DNA of 64,000 nucleotides. Source: Craspedostauros australis (taxonomy: Eukaryota > Bacillariophyta > Bacillariophyceae > Mastogloiales > Achnanthaceae). The notes under the pieces are model-generated. The model did not search any database and was not told the DNA's origin. It worked only from the letters and a program-made list of their open reading frames with translations. The stretch is from contig JAMXDE010000004.1 of NCBI GenBank assembly GCA_026770025.1, forward strand, positions 1 through 64,000. The letters run 5' to 3'. The position numbers and the translations under genes were made by a program. Position 1 is the stretch's first letter, and each line of letters begins with the position of its first letter. Below, one piece after another: positions 49,447 to 59,419 of this stretch.

Positions 49447-50273
49447 GGCAAGTAATCCGAGCTGTGACACACGGTGGTCCAGTGTGGAATTGGGTGCAAG
49501 GATTCGAACGATCCAAGAACGGACATGCAGCACATCAGGCGTTGGAGCAACATTATCATGGAGACTATTTTCAGGCATGAACGAAAGCGTCAGCAGACAA
49601 GATAATTGCAGAGTCTTACTTTGATGGGAAAGCACAAAACTTCACATTCGAGACATACGCGCAACGACAAAACGCAGCCGTTGAGGATCTCGCACAAGAT
49701 GGTGAACCACAAGTCGAAGAGGCAAAAGTGCGATGTCTAACATGTGGTATCAAAGACAATCGACTCAAGGCAGCATGTGAAGTCGTACGTGCAACGCCAT
49801 CAATCAGATCCAGCTTCCACAACACAGTCAACTATTTGTCGGAATCATTGGATCAACGCACTGATACTGCAGTCAACAGACATATCGCAGGATTACAAGG
49901 CAATAATCCAATATACCGGTGTCGCTCAGGTGGAGGTAGAGGCCGGGGTGGCAGAGGTGGTCGAGGAAAAGGTGGTGACAAGAATAAGTCACAGTATGAT
50001 GCAAATATGAAAGTGACTGACAGATATTATGATCAAGATGAATGGGCGGCAATGTCAGCATCGCAAAGGGCTCGTGCTATTGCATTAAGACAGGAACGTG
50101 ACGCGAGATGTGGAGTTGCAGTGGTCAGCACGCAGGGTCAGAGCACAAATCAGCGTATTGAGGAGGTTTCACAATTGACTTCTACTGCCTTGGGAGGTGC
50201 CTCCACCAACCAGCAGCAACGGAGTGGCATTGGTGCTTTCGTGACGCGCCGAAACCAACAAGGGCATTCCTGA
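49447..50273 (+). pseudogene. Copia-4 Gag, C-terminal part
   Basis: Continues the frame from the N-terminal part: TDNATV then WQVIRAVTHGGPVWNWVQGF. A TGA at 49578-49580 breaks it. Later there is CLTCGIKDNRLKAACE and a Gly/Arg-rich RNA-binding tract (GGGRGRGGRGGRGKGGDKN). It ends at TGA 50271-50273, in frame with pol. Confidence 0.75.
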
Positions 50274-53200
50274 CATCAGGCGGGAGAGCGTCGCCAAACA
50301 GCAGCGGCTAGCCAATCTCTCCCACCGGATACATCCAGGGCCGAACTGGACTCACACGCTGACACTTGCGCTTTTGGACCATCTGCTTACATTGTGCATC
50401 ATACCTCACAAACTGTCACAACATCACCATTCTTGGACACATTGGGAGACGTTGAGAACGTGCCCATTGTCACAGTGGCAATTGCATACAATGATCCGAT
50501 TTCGTACACGACTTACATTCTCTTCTTTCCTCAATCGTTATACTTCGACAATTTACAACATCCGCTGTTGTGTCCACACCAAATGCGCATGGCTGGCATC
50601 ACAATCAATGATACACCTCTCACGATGATACCAGAGGATCAGCGCCATGCACACTCACATTCTATTCTTCATTCACATTACGATCTGCATATTCCTCTTC
50701 AGCTACATGGTACAGTTTCATACTTCCATATACGCAAGCCTACAAAGGACGAGATCAGGTCCGATCATGATTGCCTACACATATACATGACATCCGATCA
50801 GTATTGGGATCCAGCCCAGCTGTCGACAGGGGACGATGAGGCGTCCATACGTACCAAGCTTGAGTCAGAAAGGCAGATGCAACACATATCATCACTTACA
50901 TGTCAACGCAAAATACATTCTATTCAACATGCTTGTACCTCCAACCGAAAGGGGACGATCACGCCAGAGCAGCTGGCAGCACAATGGCGCATCGGTATTG
51001 AAGCAGCACGGCGCACACTTGGCGTCACAACACAATTGGCTGTTCGAGACTTCAGCACAACAACAGGAACGTGTTGGCTGAATCCATATGCAATGCAACT
51101 TCGATATCGCCGCCTCAACACCAAGATGTATACGGGTACGATGATAGCAAAGACGAAATCGATACGCGGAAACAAATGTGCCATGATCTATTGTACGTCG
51201 TTTCATTGGGTCTGGGCGTACCCAATGGCAGCAAGACGCGAAGCTGCACAGACACTTGATGAATTGTTCAGAGACTACAGAATTCCACATACAATGATAC
51301 CGGACAATGCAACAGAGCTAGTCGAGGGCGACTTCAGAGCAAAGCTTCTCAAGGCTCAGGTCTCACTCCGACCGATCGAAGCCTACATTCACAATCACAA
51401 CAAGGCAGAAGCAACTATTCGTGAACTCAGACGACATTATCGCCGGCTCATGACATCCACAAACACGCCAGCATATCTATGGGACTATTGCTTCGAGTAT
51501 TGTGCCGAAATCCGAAGCAACACTGCACTACAAATCTACGATCTGCACAGTCAGACACCAACGACAATTCTGACTGGCGACACAGCTGACATCTCACACA
51601 TTTCCGAATTTGGGTGGTTTGACTTTGTGTGGTATATCAATCCGCAGAATGCTGAAATGAATACCAAGCATCTTGGTCGCTACCTTGGTCCTTCAAGAAC
51701 CATGGGAAAAGCGATATACTCGTATGTTCTCACCCAATCAGGCGTTGTTGTTTCTAAATTCTCTGTGATACCTTTGTCCGTTGCCGATCAGAACAGTGAA
51801 GTGATCAAGCAAAGACAGGCCGATTACATGTCCAAGCTACAAATGAAATGGAAAGATCGAATGGAAGGCATCAAATCAGGGGACAACGGCGATGACGTCG
51901 ACGATACTGCCAAAGATATTGCTTTTCTCGAACAAAAGCAACCATTGCAGCCATTGATGGAACCCGCAGATGCGGAGACTGATGCATACGATCGATATAT
52001 ATCCGCACGAGTGTTATTGTCGACAGGCGATGACATGCAATACGGAACCGTGAAACGTCACAAGCGCGATGCAAGCGGACAATTAATTGGTCGTTCTCAC
52101 ACAAATCCTTTGTTTGACACTTCTATGTACGAGGTTGAATTCATTGACGGACACAGCGAAGTATACAATGCAAATCAAATCGCAGACAGTATCTACGTAC
52201 GGATGGATGAAGACGGATACACAACATTGCTCATGGATGACATCATCGATCACAAGAAATTACCAACAGCAGCAAATGCCAGCGACACTACCACAACCAA
52301 GACAACCAAAGGATGGAAGCTATGTGTACTGTGGAAGGACGGGTCCACATCGTGGATCCATCTGTGTGATGCAAAAGAATCCGACCCAGTCAAGACAGCT
52401 GAATATTCAGACATCAACAACCTTGCTCATGAACCTGCTTTCCGTTGGTGGGTTCCCTATACTCTGAAACGACGAAACAGAATCATAATGGCAAACCGGA
52501 AACGATACTTCAGACGCAACGAAAAATATGGTCTCGAATTGCCGAAGACTGTCCAACGAGCACTTGCAATTGACGAGGAAACAGGCACCGACTTCTGGCG
52601 CAAGGCACTCGAACGGGAGATGAAGAATGTCCGACCAGCTTTCAAGATCAAGATCGAAGACACGAAGCCACCAATCGGTCACACGTACATTGAATGTCAC
52701 ATGATATTCGATATCAAGGTTGATCTCACATGAAAGGCATGGCTTGTTGCTGGAGGCCACATGACGGAGACGCCATCAAGCATCACATACGCGAGTGTGG
52801 TTACGCGCGAAAGCGTATGAATTGCATTTCTTCTCGCAGCACTCAACGATCTCGAAGTACAAGCTGTCGACATGATGAACGCATATCTGAATGCGCCATG
52901 TCGCAAACAGGTGTACACAACATGTGGACCTGAATTCGGTGAAGATGCTGGGAAGATTGCAATCATCTGTCGAGCATTACACGGATTAAAGTCAGGTGGT
53001 GCTGCTTGGAGGGCACATCTCGCAGAGACACTCAGAGACTCGCTCGGATTCACCTCGTGTCGCGCTGACAGCGATGTATGGTTCAAACCTGGAGAGACGA
53101 GCGATGGGTCAAAGTATTACGAGTACATCCTCGTGTACACTGACGACATTCTTGCCGTTTCCAAGGACCCGCGCGCCTTACTATCACAAATTGATTCTTT

Positions 53201-54182
53201 CTTTCTACTCAAACCCAATTCTATCGGTCCACCAACATCATACCTCGGTTCAACCATTGCTCCCTTCCATCTGAAAGCAGAGCCTGAACGGCCAAAGTGG
53301 AGCATGGGATCACAACGCTACATTCGAGAAGTCATCAAAATGGTCAAACACTGGCTCGAAGAACGTGGTGGCAGTTTTCGCAACACTGTATCATGCGTCC
53401 TGCCGAATGGATATCGTCCTGAACTCGATGCGACATCATTGTGTGATCCTGAAGAGATGAACTACTACCAACAGATGATCGGAATATTGAGGTGGATCGT
53501 CGAGTTGGGGCGAATCGACATATGCTGCGAAACAAGCATGATGTCAACATACTGTGCAGCGCCGCGAACAGGTCACTTGCGTGCTCTCTTTCACATCTTC
53601 TCTTATTTGAACTCACATGACCGATCACGACTGGTCTTTAATGATGCTTACATCGAAAAGGTCAACATCCAGACTCCGGATTGGACTTCTTTCTATCCTG
53701 ATGCACACAAAATGATACCTCACGACATGCCGGAACCGAGAGGCAAGGAAGTGCAAATGACGTGCTTTGTTGACGCGGATCATGCTGGTGACCAAGTCAC
53801 CCAAAGATCACGCACAGGTGTTTTGCTTTGTTTAAATTCCTCACCCATCCTATGGTACAGCAAGAAACAGAACGGCATCGAGACTTCTATATTTGGATCA
53901 GAATTCACAGCACTCAAGACAGCCATGGAGATTGTGATTGGCATGCGATAAAAACTTCGAATGATGGGTGTTCCTTTGGACGGATCAGCCAACATCAGGG
54001 TCGACAATCAAAGCGTCGTCTACAACACAACCGCACCCGAATCACAACTCAGGAAGAAAGCCAACGCAATTGCATACCACTTCGTTTGTGAGACTGTGGC
54101 TGCTGGAGTTGCAATCATTCAATATGGACCATCGGAAACAAATCTGGCTGACATGCTAACCAAGCCTCAGCTGGGACCATGA
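50274..54182 (+). pseudogene. Copia-4 Pol: protease, integrase, RT, RNase H with stops
   Basis: One frame with nonsense codons at 52731-52733, 52818-52820 and 53949-53951. Protease LDSHADTCAFG is near 50350. The integrase core includes KCAMIYCTSFHWVWAYP, TMIPDNATELVEG and HNKAEATIRELRRHYR. A chromodomain-like linker (TKGWKLCVLWKDGSTSW) precedes RT, which has VYTDDILAV in place of YVDD. RNase H has CFVDADHAGDQVTQRSRTG and IFGSEFTAL. It ends LADMLTKPQLGP, TGA 54180-54182. Arg at the first two stop positions in Copia-3 (RRKARLVAGG; SVRIAL) indicates loss of Arg codons. Confidence 0.85.
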
Positions 54183-54414
54183 AGGAGAGAGCAAGCTCAA
54201 CGCATCCTCTTCTAATGCATCGAAGCTGCGTGACAGTACCCGTCAGATGGTCTGCTGAGGAGTAACTCTTCAGTGGATGGGATGAGCGCCCTGTGGTGTC
54301 CTAATGTGAGGGCATGCAGCAGGTACATACCGTACAAGAAAGAGCAACAGAATGACAGCAAGAGAATGAGACAATCTGACGGCACCACAGCCACCGCATA
54401 TCGAGGGGACCAAA
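54183..54414. other. Region after Copia-4
   Basis: 232 bp with no gene. It would be expected to contain the Copia-4 3' LTR, but I find no repeat of 39276-39541 here. Confidence 0.4.
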
Positions 54415-54580
54415 GAGACGAGAGCGCTATTTCAGTTAATTGGGTGTTGGACAGGGCATCAGCGGCTGAATCGTATGCAGCACAGTAGAGACCATGTCAG
54501 AGGTAAATGGCTCATGCCTTGTGCTCATAATCAATCAGTTTCCCTTCAATTCCATGCCTTTCCCCGCAAGTAGAGTTTGG
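54415..54580. repeat. Dispersed repeat R1, copy 2
   Basis: Second copy of 27483-27648, adjoining R2 directly. Confidence 0.75.
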
Positions 54581-54939
54581 GACGACTTCCTTTTGTTGTT
54601 TGTTTTCTTTGCCAGTCTTTTGGATACGGTTTCCGACTCGTTCAACTGCACTGTTGCTGATAATAGCCTTGACGCCTTGTGGATTGGATTCTGTGGTTTC
54701 CAATGTCTGACCGTTTGCAAATCTCCGTCTTTTGCCACAATCATGAGATTTGCCTTGGTGACTTCGGGAATGGAGTTGTCGATGCCTCCATCACCACCAG
54801 CTTCATTCTTGCTATTCTTGTTGCAGTGACCGCTACAAACAAGGAGATGTTGAGCGTTCGGCCGTGCGAATGGCCTGCTGATGCTTCGTAAGACGGACAT
54901 TCGGTTGAAAGGGGGATACGATGGACCCAGCGCGAACAA
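54535..54939 (-). pseudogene. Truncated ankyrin-family gene
   Basis: A 134-codon minus frame contains EVTKANLMIVAKDGDLQTVRHW, which parallels the N-terminal helix pair of the intact ankyrin gene (LLFAARIGDLSVLKEW), followed after about 15 residues by the shared tail ATVQLNESETVSKR and KKTNNKRKSS. No canonical ankyrin repeat is left. The start is unclear, and it may be a short gene rather than a relic. Confidence 0.45.
54580..54658. repeat. Dispersed repeat R2, copy 2
   Basis: Matches 3426-3504. It lies within the ankyrin-family frame and encodes the NESETVSKR peptide on the minus strand. Confidence 0.7.
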
Positions 54940-55935
54940 GCGGACGGAGGAAGAACATCGCTGATGTTGCTCGAACTGATTTGATGGGATGCGCTCTCTC
55001 TATTGGTAGAGTACGCTTTGTTGATGCAGGTGATGTTGGCTGCGGACTCAAGTGATCTATGTACTCTGCTAATATTCAATTATGTGAGGCGACTCCGCTG
55101 CATGATCTCTTTGCTTCCTGCGATGTAGGAGCTGATAGCACGAATCTCACACTCGTATTCGAACTTGTGTTGACGACCTTGGCTTTCATTCTGAATTGAG
55201 GGCAGCTTCTCATCCAAACGTGATGCCATGGTTGCCAACAGATCTGACTTTTCCGGATCGCCTTGGTTCATGGTCGCTCGACGAACTACCTATGTCATTC
55301 GATACTGAGAAGTCAGAGTGTGATGCGTCCTGCTGTTCTGTTGCTGTCGTTTCTTTGTTTGCTGCGTTGTTGCCGCGTCTCCGTTTGTTGCGATCTCTCC
55401 GTTTTGATCACCTCTCGGAGCTCCGATCGACCCGTTGGACTCGATCTTTGTTTGTCCAGGTTCACCATCGTGATGTGAGATTCCGCGAAACAAGATACCA
55501 GACCGGTCATGGGAAGAAAACAAACGCACGATCTCCGATCGAGGTCGCCGACAACACCGACGACAATCCGAGTCATGCTCCCTCCACTTGCAGCTCGCAC
55601 ACACTATCGACATCGCCGACATGCCCGCGCACAGCGGAGATTGCACGCACACACAAGTCAGAACGGTACTAACACGACCCACACAAGAGAGCACAGACTC
55701 GTCCATCCGACTTGGGGCTCAACCGCATGAGAACACTTGTATCCAACGCATTGGCAACGCTTCTGTTGCTCCCTCGTGGACTCGCAGATCCGATCATCTC
55801 TTCGAACATAATATCACAATCTTCGCATCGCCCAAAGACACACACTCTGCTCTTCACAATTCCAATTCTACCGTTGATCATCAACAGCGACACCCACGTA
55901 TCCACCCACGCCGTATTCCCAAAAACGCCAACAGC
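54940..55935. other. Region between the ankyrin relic and the SnoaL-like gene
   Basis: No confident gene. A 63-codon minus frame at 55080-55271 with an ATG start (MASRLDEKLPSIQNESQGRQ and onward) has protein-like composition and could be a small gene or an exon. Longer frames at 55196-55672 (plus) and 55290-55706 (minus) overlap and lack domains. The last 250 bases are the probable promoter and leader of the gene at 55936. Confidence 0.4.
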
Positions 55936-56265
55936 ATGTCCACCAACGCAGAAAAGCTCAGCATCGCCCAATCCTACGCCGACGCCATCGCCGCAAGCAA
56001 CATGTCGGGCGCAGCCGAGTTCCTTGCCGATGACGTGAACTTCGTCACTCCCAAGGTGACTCTCAAGTCGAAGCAGGAGTTTGTGGACAAGATGCCCAAT
56101 TCAAGCGACAAAGCCCCATCTTTCTCCGACTTTGAGCAGGCCGATGATGGCGTTATCTCCCGAGTCGGGTCCAAGAAGATAGCAATGATGACGGTGAAGC
56201 TTCTGCAGACTATCGTTGTCAATGACGATGGCAAGATCGGATCCATCACCACCGCAAAGGCATAG
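55936..56265 (+). CDS. SnoaL/NTF2-like small protein
   Basis: 109 residues. The start at ATG 55936 (MSTNAEKLSIAQSYADAIAA) is chosen because the protein-like part begins there; the open frame upstream is Arg/His/Ser-rich leader sequence. The order is an N-terminal helix, GAAEFLADDVNFVTPKVTLK with a characteristic strand after the helix, KSKQEFVDKM, then two to three strands (KIAMMTVKLLQTIVVNDDGKI). This is the alpha-plus-beta cone of SnoaL or ketosteroid-isomerase-like proteins. Such small single-domain proteins can be enzymes or ligand binders; no catalytic residues can be assigned. No signal peptide is seen, so a cytosolic location is likely. Confidence 0.75.
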   Translation: MSTNAEKLSIAQSYADAIAASNMSGAAEFLADDVNFVTPKVTLKSKQEFVDKMPNSSDKAPSFSDFEQADDGVISRVGSKKIAMMTVKLLQTIVVNDDGKIGSITTAKA

Positions 56266-56667
56266 ACTGAACTGGAGTGCGGTGGACATACCCGACGCGA
56301 TTATCGTCGTATGAGGAGCACTCGCTCTCTCTCTCTCTGAAGACAAAGAGAGAAGAGAGTTTGCTCCAACGAGGTGCATTCACTTTTCATGAACGACGCA
56401 GCGTTGTGGAGTCGACGAATTCGCCGCTGCTGTGGACGAACAGGACACTTTGGTTCGTGCGCTTGCAGATCATTACATATCACACTAATGCATGAACGAA
56501 TAGATTGGAATTGCTGGTGCCGTCACTTCAGCATTGTGTGTCGTAGATTGCTTGTGGTTAAGAGATTCACTTTATGTATGTTGTTAATGTTCAGTGTGGT
56601 AGGCTATTGTACTTCGAGTGGTATCGAACCGCTCACGCATGAGCGCTTGCGGACTGCGTTCAAGGGC
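56266..56667. other. Convergent intergenic region between the SnoaL-like gene and SIT
   Basis: 400 bp with a CT-rich run near 56325-56340. It contains the 3' ends of both genes. A tRNA-like T-arm sequence at about 56615-56640 does not complete a cloverleaf. Confidence 0.5.
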
Positions 56668-58320
56668 TTACTTCTGGACACCCATCTCTTCATCGGCGTC
56701 AGCCTCGGAGCTCTCGTTCTCCTCCTCGTTGTTCAGCTTGTTCATGGCGGCAGTCTCCATGCGAAGGGCAGACTCGAAGACGGCGGCATCCTCCTCGTTG
56801 CTGCAGGCGTTGATCTCCTCACGCAGAGTCTTGATGTTGGACAGGATGCGCTCGCGACGGACGGAGAACGACTCGTTCTGTGCGGCGAGGGCCTTCTGGA
56901 GCTCGAGGTACTCGCGTGGGACGGCAGAGGAACCGGCCTCGTGGATGAGGACGTTGGTTCCCAAATGCAGGTTGCGGTTGCTGGGGTGGTCTGGCTTCAT
57001 GCCGGCTGCGCGCTCCTCTGGGGTACCGATGTACACCTCATCGAGCTGGAAGCCAGAGACGGCCTTGTGGATGGAGGCAAGGACCCAGGCTCCTGAGCAG
57101 ATACCGGTGGCTTCCAACAACAGACAGAACTGGAGAAAGATGTAGACGATTGGGTTGGAGAGGAAGGCGATTGGAAAGACGGATGCGACCAGCTGCCATG
57201 TGATGGAGGCGATGATGGTGGTGATGAGGGCTCCGAGAAGTCCGGTGTTGAAGAATTCCTGGGTGCTGTCAGAGACTCCGAAGATGTTCTCGCCGGTTCC
57301 GACCTCGACATCGAGGGTGGTGACACGGGCGATGATGAAGAAGCACATGGTCACGCAGATCTGACGTCCGATCATGAATCCTGGAAGGTTGCGTCCGTCA
57401 CCGCGGAAGAGGAGCTCGCAGGTCTTGCGGGCCATTGGGTGGTCTCCACGGTCCTCCTTTGGAAGCTTGGCGACGGCGAAGAAGGCGATCTGCATACCCT
57501 CGAGCATACCGACGATGGACATGAAGAGGAAGAAGAGGATGACGGCGACTCCGTTTGGCACTCCGGCCCACATGGTGGTCTTTCCATCGAACAGGGCGAC
57601 GAGGGTGACGGCCATGGCGTAGCACAGGATGGCGAGGGAGATGAGGATGCGGCCCCAGTAGAAGAGGTTCTGGGCACCGTCGCGTGGTGGTTCCTTGGAT
57701 TCGATTTCCTTGCCTGAGGCCCAGACGAAGAACATCTGGACGAGGTAGCACGAATGCAGGAGTCCGGAGAACTCGATGGCGAGGGCGACGTAGAGGGTGA
57801 AGACGGCGAAGAAGTTGTTGATGTAGTCAAGCATGCAGAGGGAGGCGTTGACTTGGGAGTTGAGCTGTCCGGCTTGGGCAGTCATGAGGATCATGGCGGC
57901 TCCGGATCCGAGGAAGATCTGGATGATAATGTCTGGGAGTCCGAAGACCTCGGCATCGGCGAGCGGGGCACCGCACTGGTTGATGGTGAAGACCATGAGG
58001 AGGACCATGAACTGACGTCCCATGAGGTAGCGATCGAGGTTGTCACCCTTGTGGGCGAGGGAGGTGCACTGGTGGGCGGTTGGGTGGGATTCGACGTAGA
58101 GGTCGCGGTTGACTGGTGGGAGACCGACGAGGGAACCCTGTCCTCCCTCAACCATGTTGAGCCACACGAGGGCCGTGATCATGACGACCAAGGCGACCAC
58201 TGGGTGGACCTCGGACGAGACCTTGGTCTGCTCATTGAAGATGAGTCCGCAGACGATGGTGATCGAGAAGATGAGGAGTCCGGTGGAGTACACCGACTTG
58301 ACGAGCTGAACGGGATCCAT
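56668..58320 (-). CDS. SIT: Silicon transporter
   Basis: Moves silicic acid across the plasma membrane (or silica deposition vesicle membrane), coupled to sodium in characterised diatom relatives, for frustule building. The 550-residue protein, of the usual family length, has about ten hydrophobic segments and the diagnostic motifs EGGQ (58-61) with GRQ (101-103), and EGMQ (274-277) with GRQ (318-320), reflecting the two-fold internal repeat. CMLD is present at 162-165, a motif reported from pennate diatoms. The C-terminal 80 residues are a charged coiled coil (about 468-535), as in known SITs, with an acidic end. Start ATG 58318-58320, stop TAG or TAA at 56668. There is no intron. It diverges from the cupin gene at 59420, sharing a 1.1-kb upstream region. 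Confidence 0.95.
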   Translation of the reverse strand: MDPVQLVKSVYSTGLLIFSITIVCGLIFNEQTKVSSEVHPVVALVVMITALVWLNMVEGGQGSLVGLPPVNRDLYVESHPTAHQCTSLAHKGDNLDRYLMGRQFMVLLMVFTINQCGAPLADAEVFGLPDIIIQIFLGSGAAMILMTAQAGQLNSQVNASLCMLDYINNFFAVFTLYVALAIEFSGLLHSCYLVQMFFVWASGKEIESKEPPRDGAQNLFYWGRILISLAILCYAMAVTLVALFDGKTTMWAGVPNGVAVILFFLFMSIVGMLEGMQIAFFAVAKLPKEDRGDHPMARKTCELLFRGDGRNLPGFMIGRQICVTMCFFIIARVTTLDVEVGTGENIFGVSDSTQEFFNTGLLGALITTIIASITWQLVASVFPIAFLSNPIVYIFLQFCLLLEATGICSGAWVLASIHKAVSGFQLDEVYIGTPEERAAGMKPDHPSNRNLHLGTNVLIHEAGSSAVPREYLELQKALAAQNESFSVRRERILSNIKTLREEINACSNEEDAAVFESALRMETAAMNKLNNEEENESSEADADEEMGVQK

Positions 58321-59419
58321 CTTGTTTGTTGTTGTTGTGTCGATACTCTGGTTGTTGCTGTGATTGAGCGTTGCAGAGATTGCAAGATTTGAGATTGTGA
58401 GATGAAGGAGGAGTGAAGAGTGGAAGTCGATTTGAGTTGACGATCTTTGTTGGTGTTTGTTGGTGTTTGGGTGTTGTTTGTGTGGCGTTTGCCTTGTGAT
58501 TGTACGTTATTGACACCGTCGATACCCGTTGACACTGTTGATACAGCTCTTCCAATACTCATTTCGTTGTGCGGATCACTTTTCTACTCGTGCACGAGTG
58601 TTGGAGTTGGAGCTGCCACCACACAATTCCTTTCATGGATCTTGTTGAAGGAGAGCATTGTTGTCATTGTTGCTGGGACACAGCGTACGTATTGGTACTG
58701 GCAACCACGAACATTTGGTTGTCGGTTGTCGCTTCGATTTACCGATGTTGATGTCAGGTGTTAAGTTGCTTTTGCGGACAACGGCGTGTCATCTGAAAAT
58801 GTGAAGGGAATTGACTTTGGCGACAGCGTGCCCGGCTTTCCAAGAATGGCCGGCGCGATAGGCGAAGCAAGTCGTTCACGAATGTTCTTCAGTTCGTGGT
58901 CTCTCAACGCAATAGTACGGACAGTACGTATAATTGTACACGTGTCGCTCTCCGAGCGTCGGAACCAAGGAGCGTGCACGCTCGGTCTCGCGAGATGCCA
59001 ATGCGCCAAGTCGCCAATTCGTGAAAACGACACGTGGAAACCTCTCAAGAGTGTGTACTTCACGAAAAGTATTGACTCTGAAAGTACAGACCGTTGCATG
59101 TTCTCTTCACAATTGACAGCTTGTTCAACGACCGTTGTCTCTGATGTATTTTCAACTGTCATATGTGTCGTAAACAGTCATTGTAACACACACACAAGTC
59201 GTGCATGTCTGTACGTCAACCCTACATGACAGTTGTCACTTTTTTCGTCATCCAGCCAAAAAGAATGAGATCTTCACCACCAACATCGGCCCAGTTGGTA
59301 CATACGTGCTCAGAGTACCTTCGAGCACTCACTTGTTCATTTGTTCCTCACCAACTTTCCCACATCCGTCATCTGTCACACCACTCTTCGCGCTCGTCCA
59401 CCCACAACGCAACAGAAGA
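58321..59419. promoter_or_regulatory. Divergent intergenic region upstream of SIT and the cupin gene
   Basis: 1.1 kb separates the starts of two divergent genes, so it should hold both promoters and leaders. The first 150 bases next to SIT are GTT/TTG-rich (read on the plus strand), consistent with a 5' leader. I see no convincing core element or binding site, and the open frames inside it (58786-59229 plus, 58761-59162 minus) are not gene-like. Confidence 0.4.

Larger units (their letters stand above)
39542..54182 (+). mobile_element. Copia-4, decayed Copia retrotransposon split by a LINE
   Basis: All coding pieces (39542-40187, 49430-50273, 50274-54182) are in one frame once the LINE and one target-duplication copy are removed. 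The element is inactivated by nonsense codons at 39680, 49578, 52731, 52818 (all TGA) and 53949 (TAA), and has a TGA between gag and pol at 50271-50273. I found no frameshifting indel. LTRs are not identified. It belongs to the same broad group as Copia-3 (DSHADT protease, similar RT). Confidence 0.85.

Noticed and set aside
56610-56660. tRNA-like T-arm (GGTTCGATACC) on the minus strand
   Set aside because: No D-arm, anticodon arm or acceptor pairing could be completed around it.
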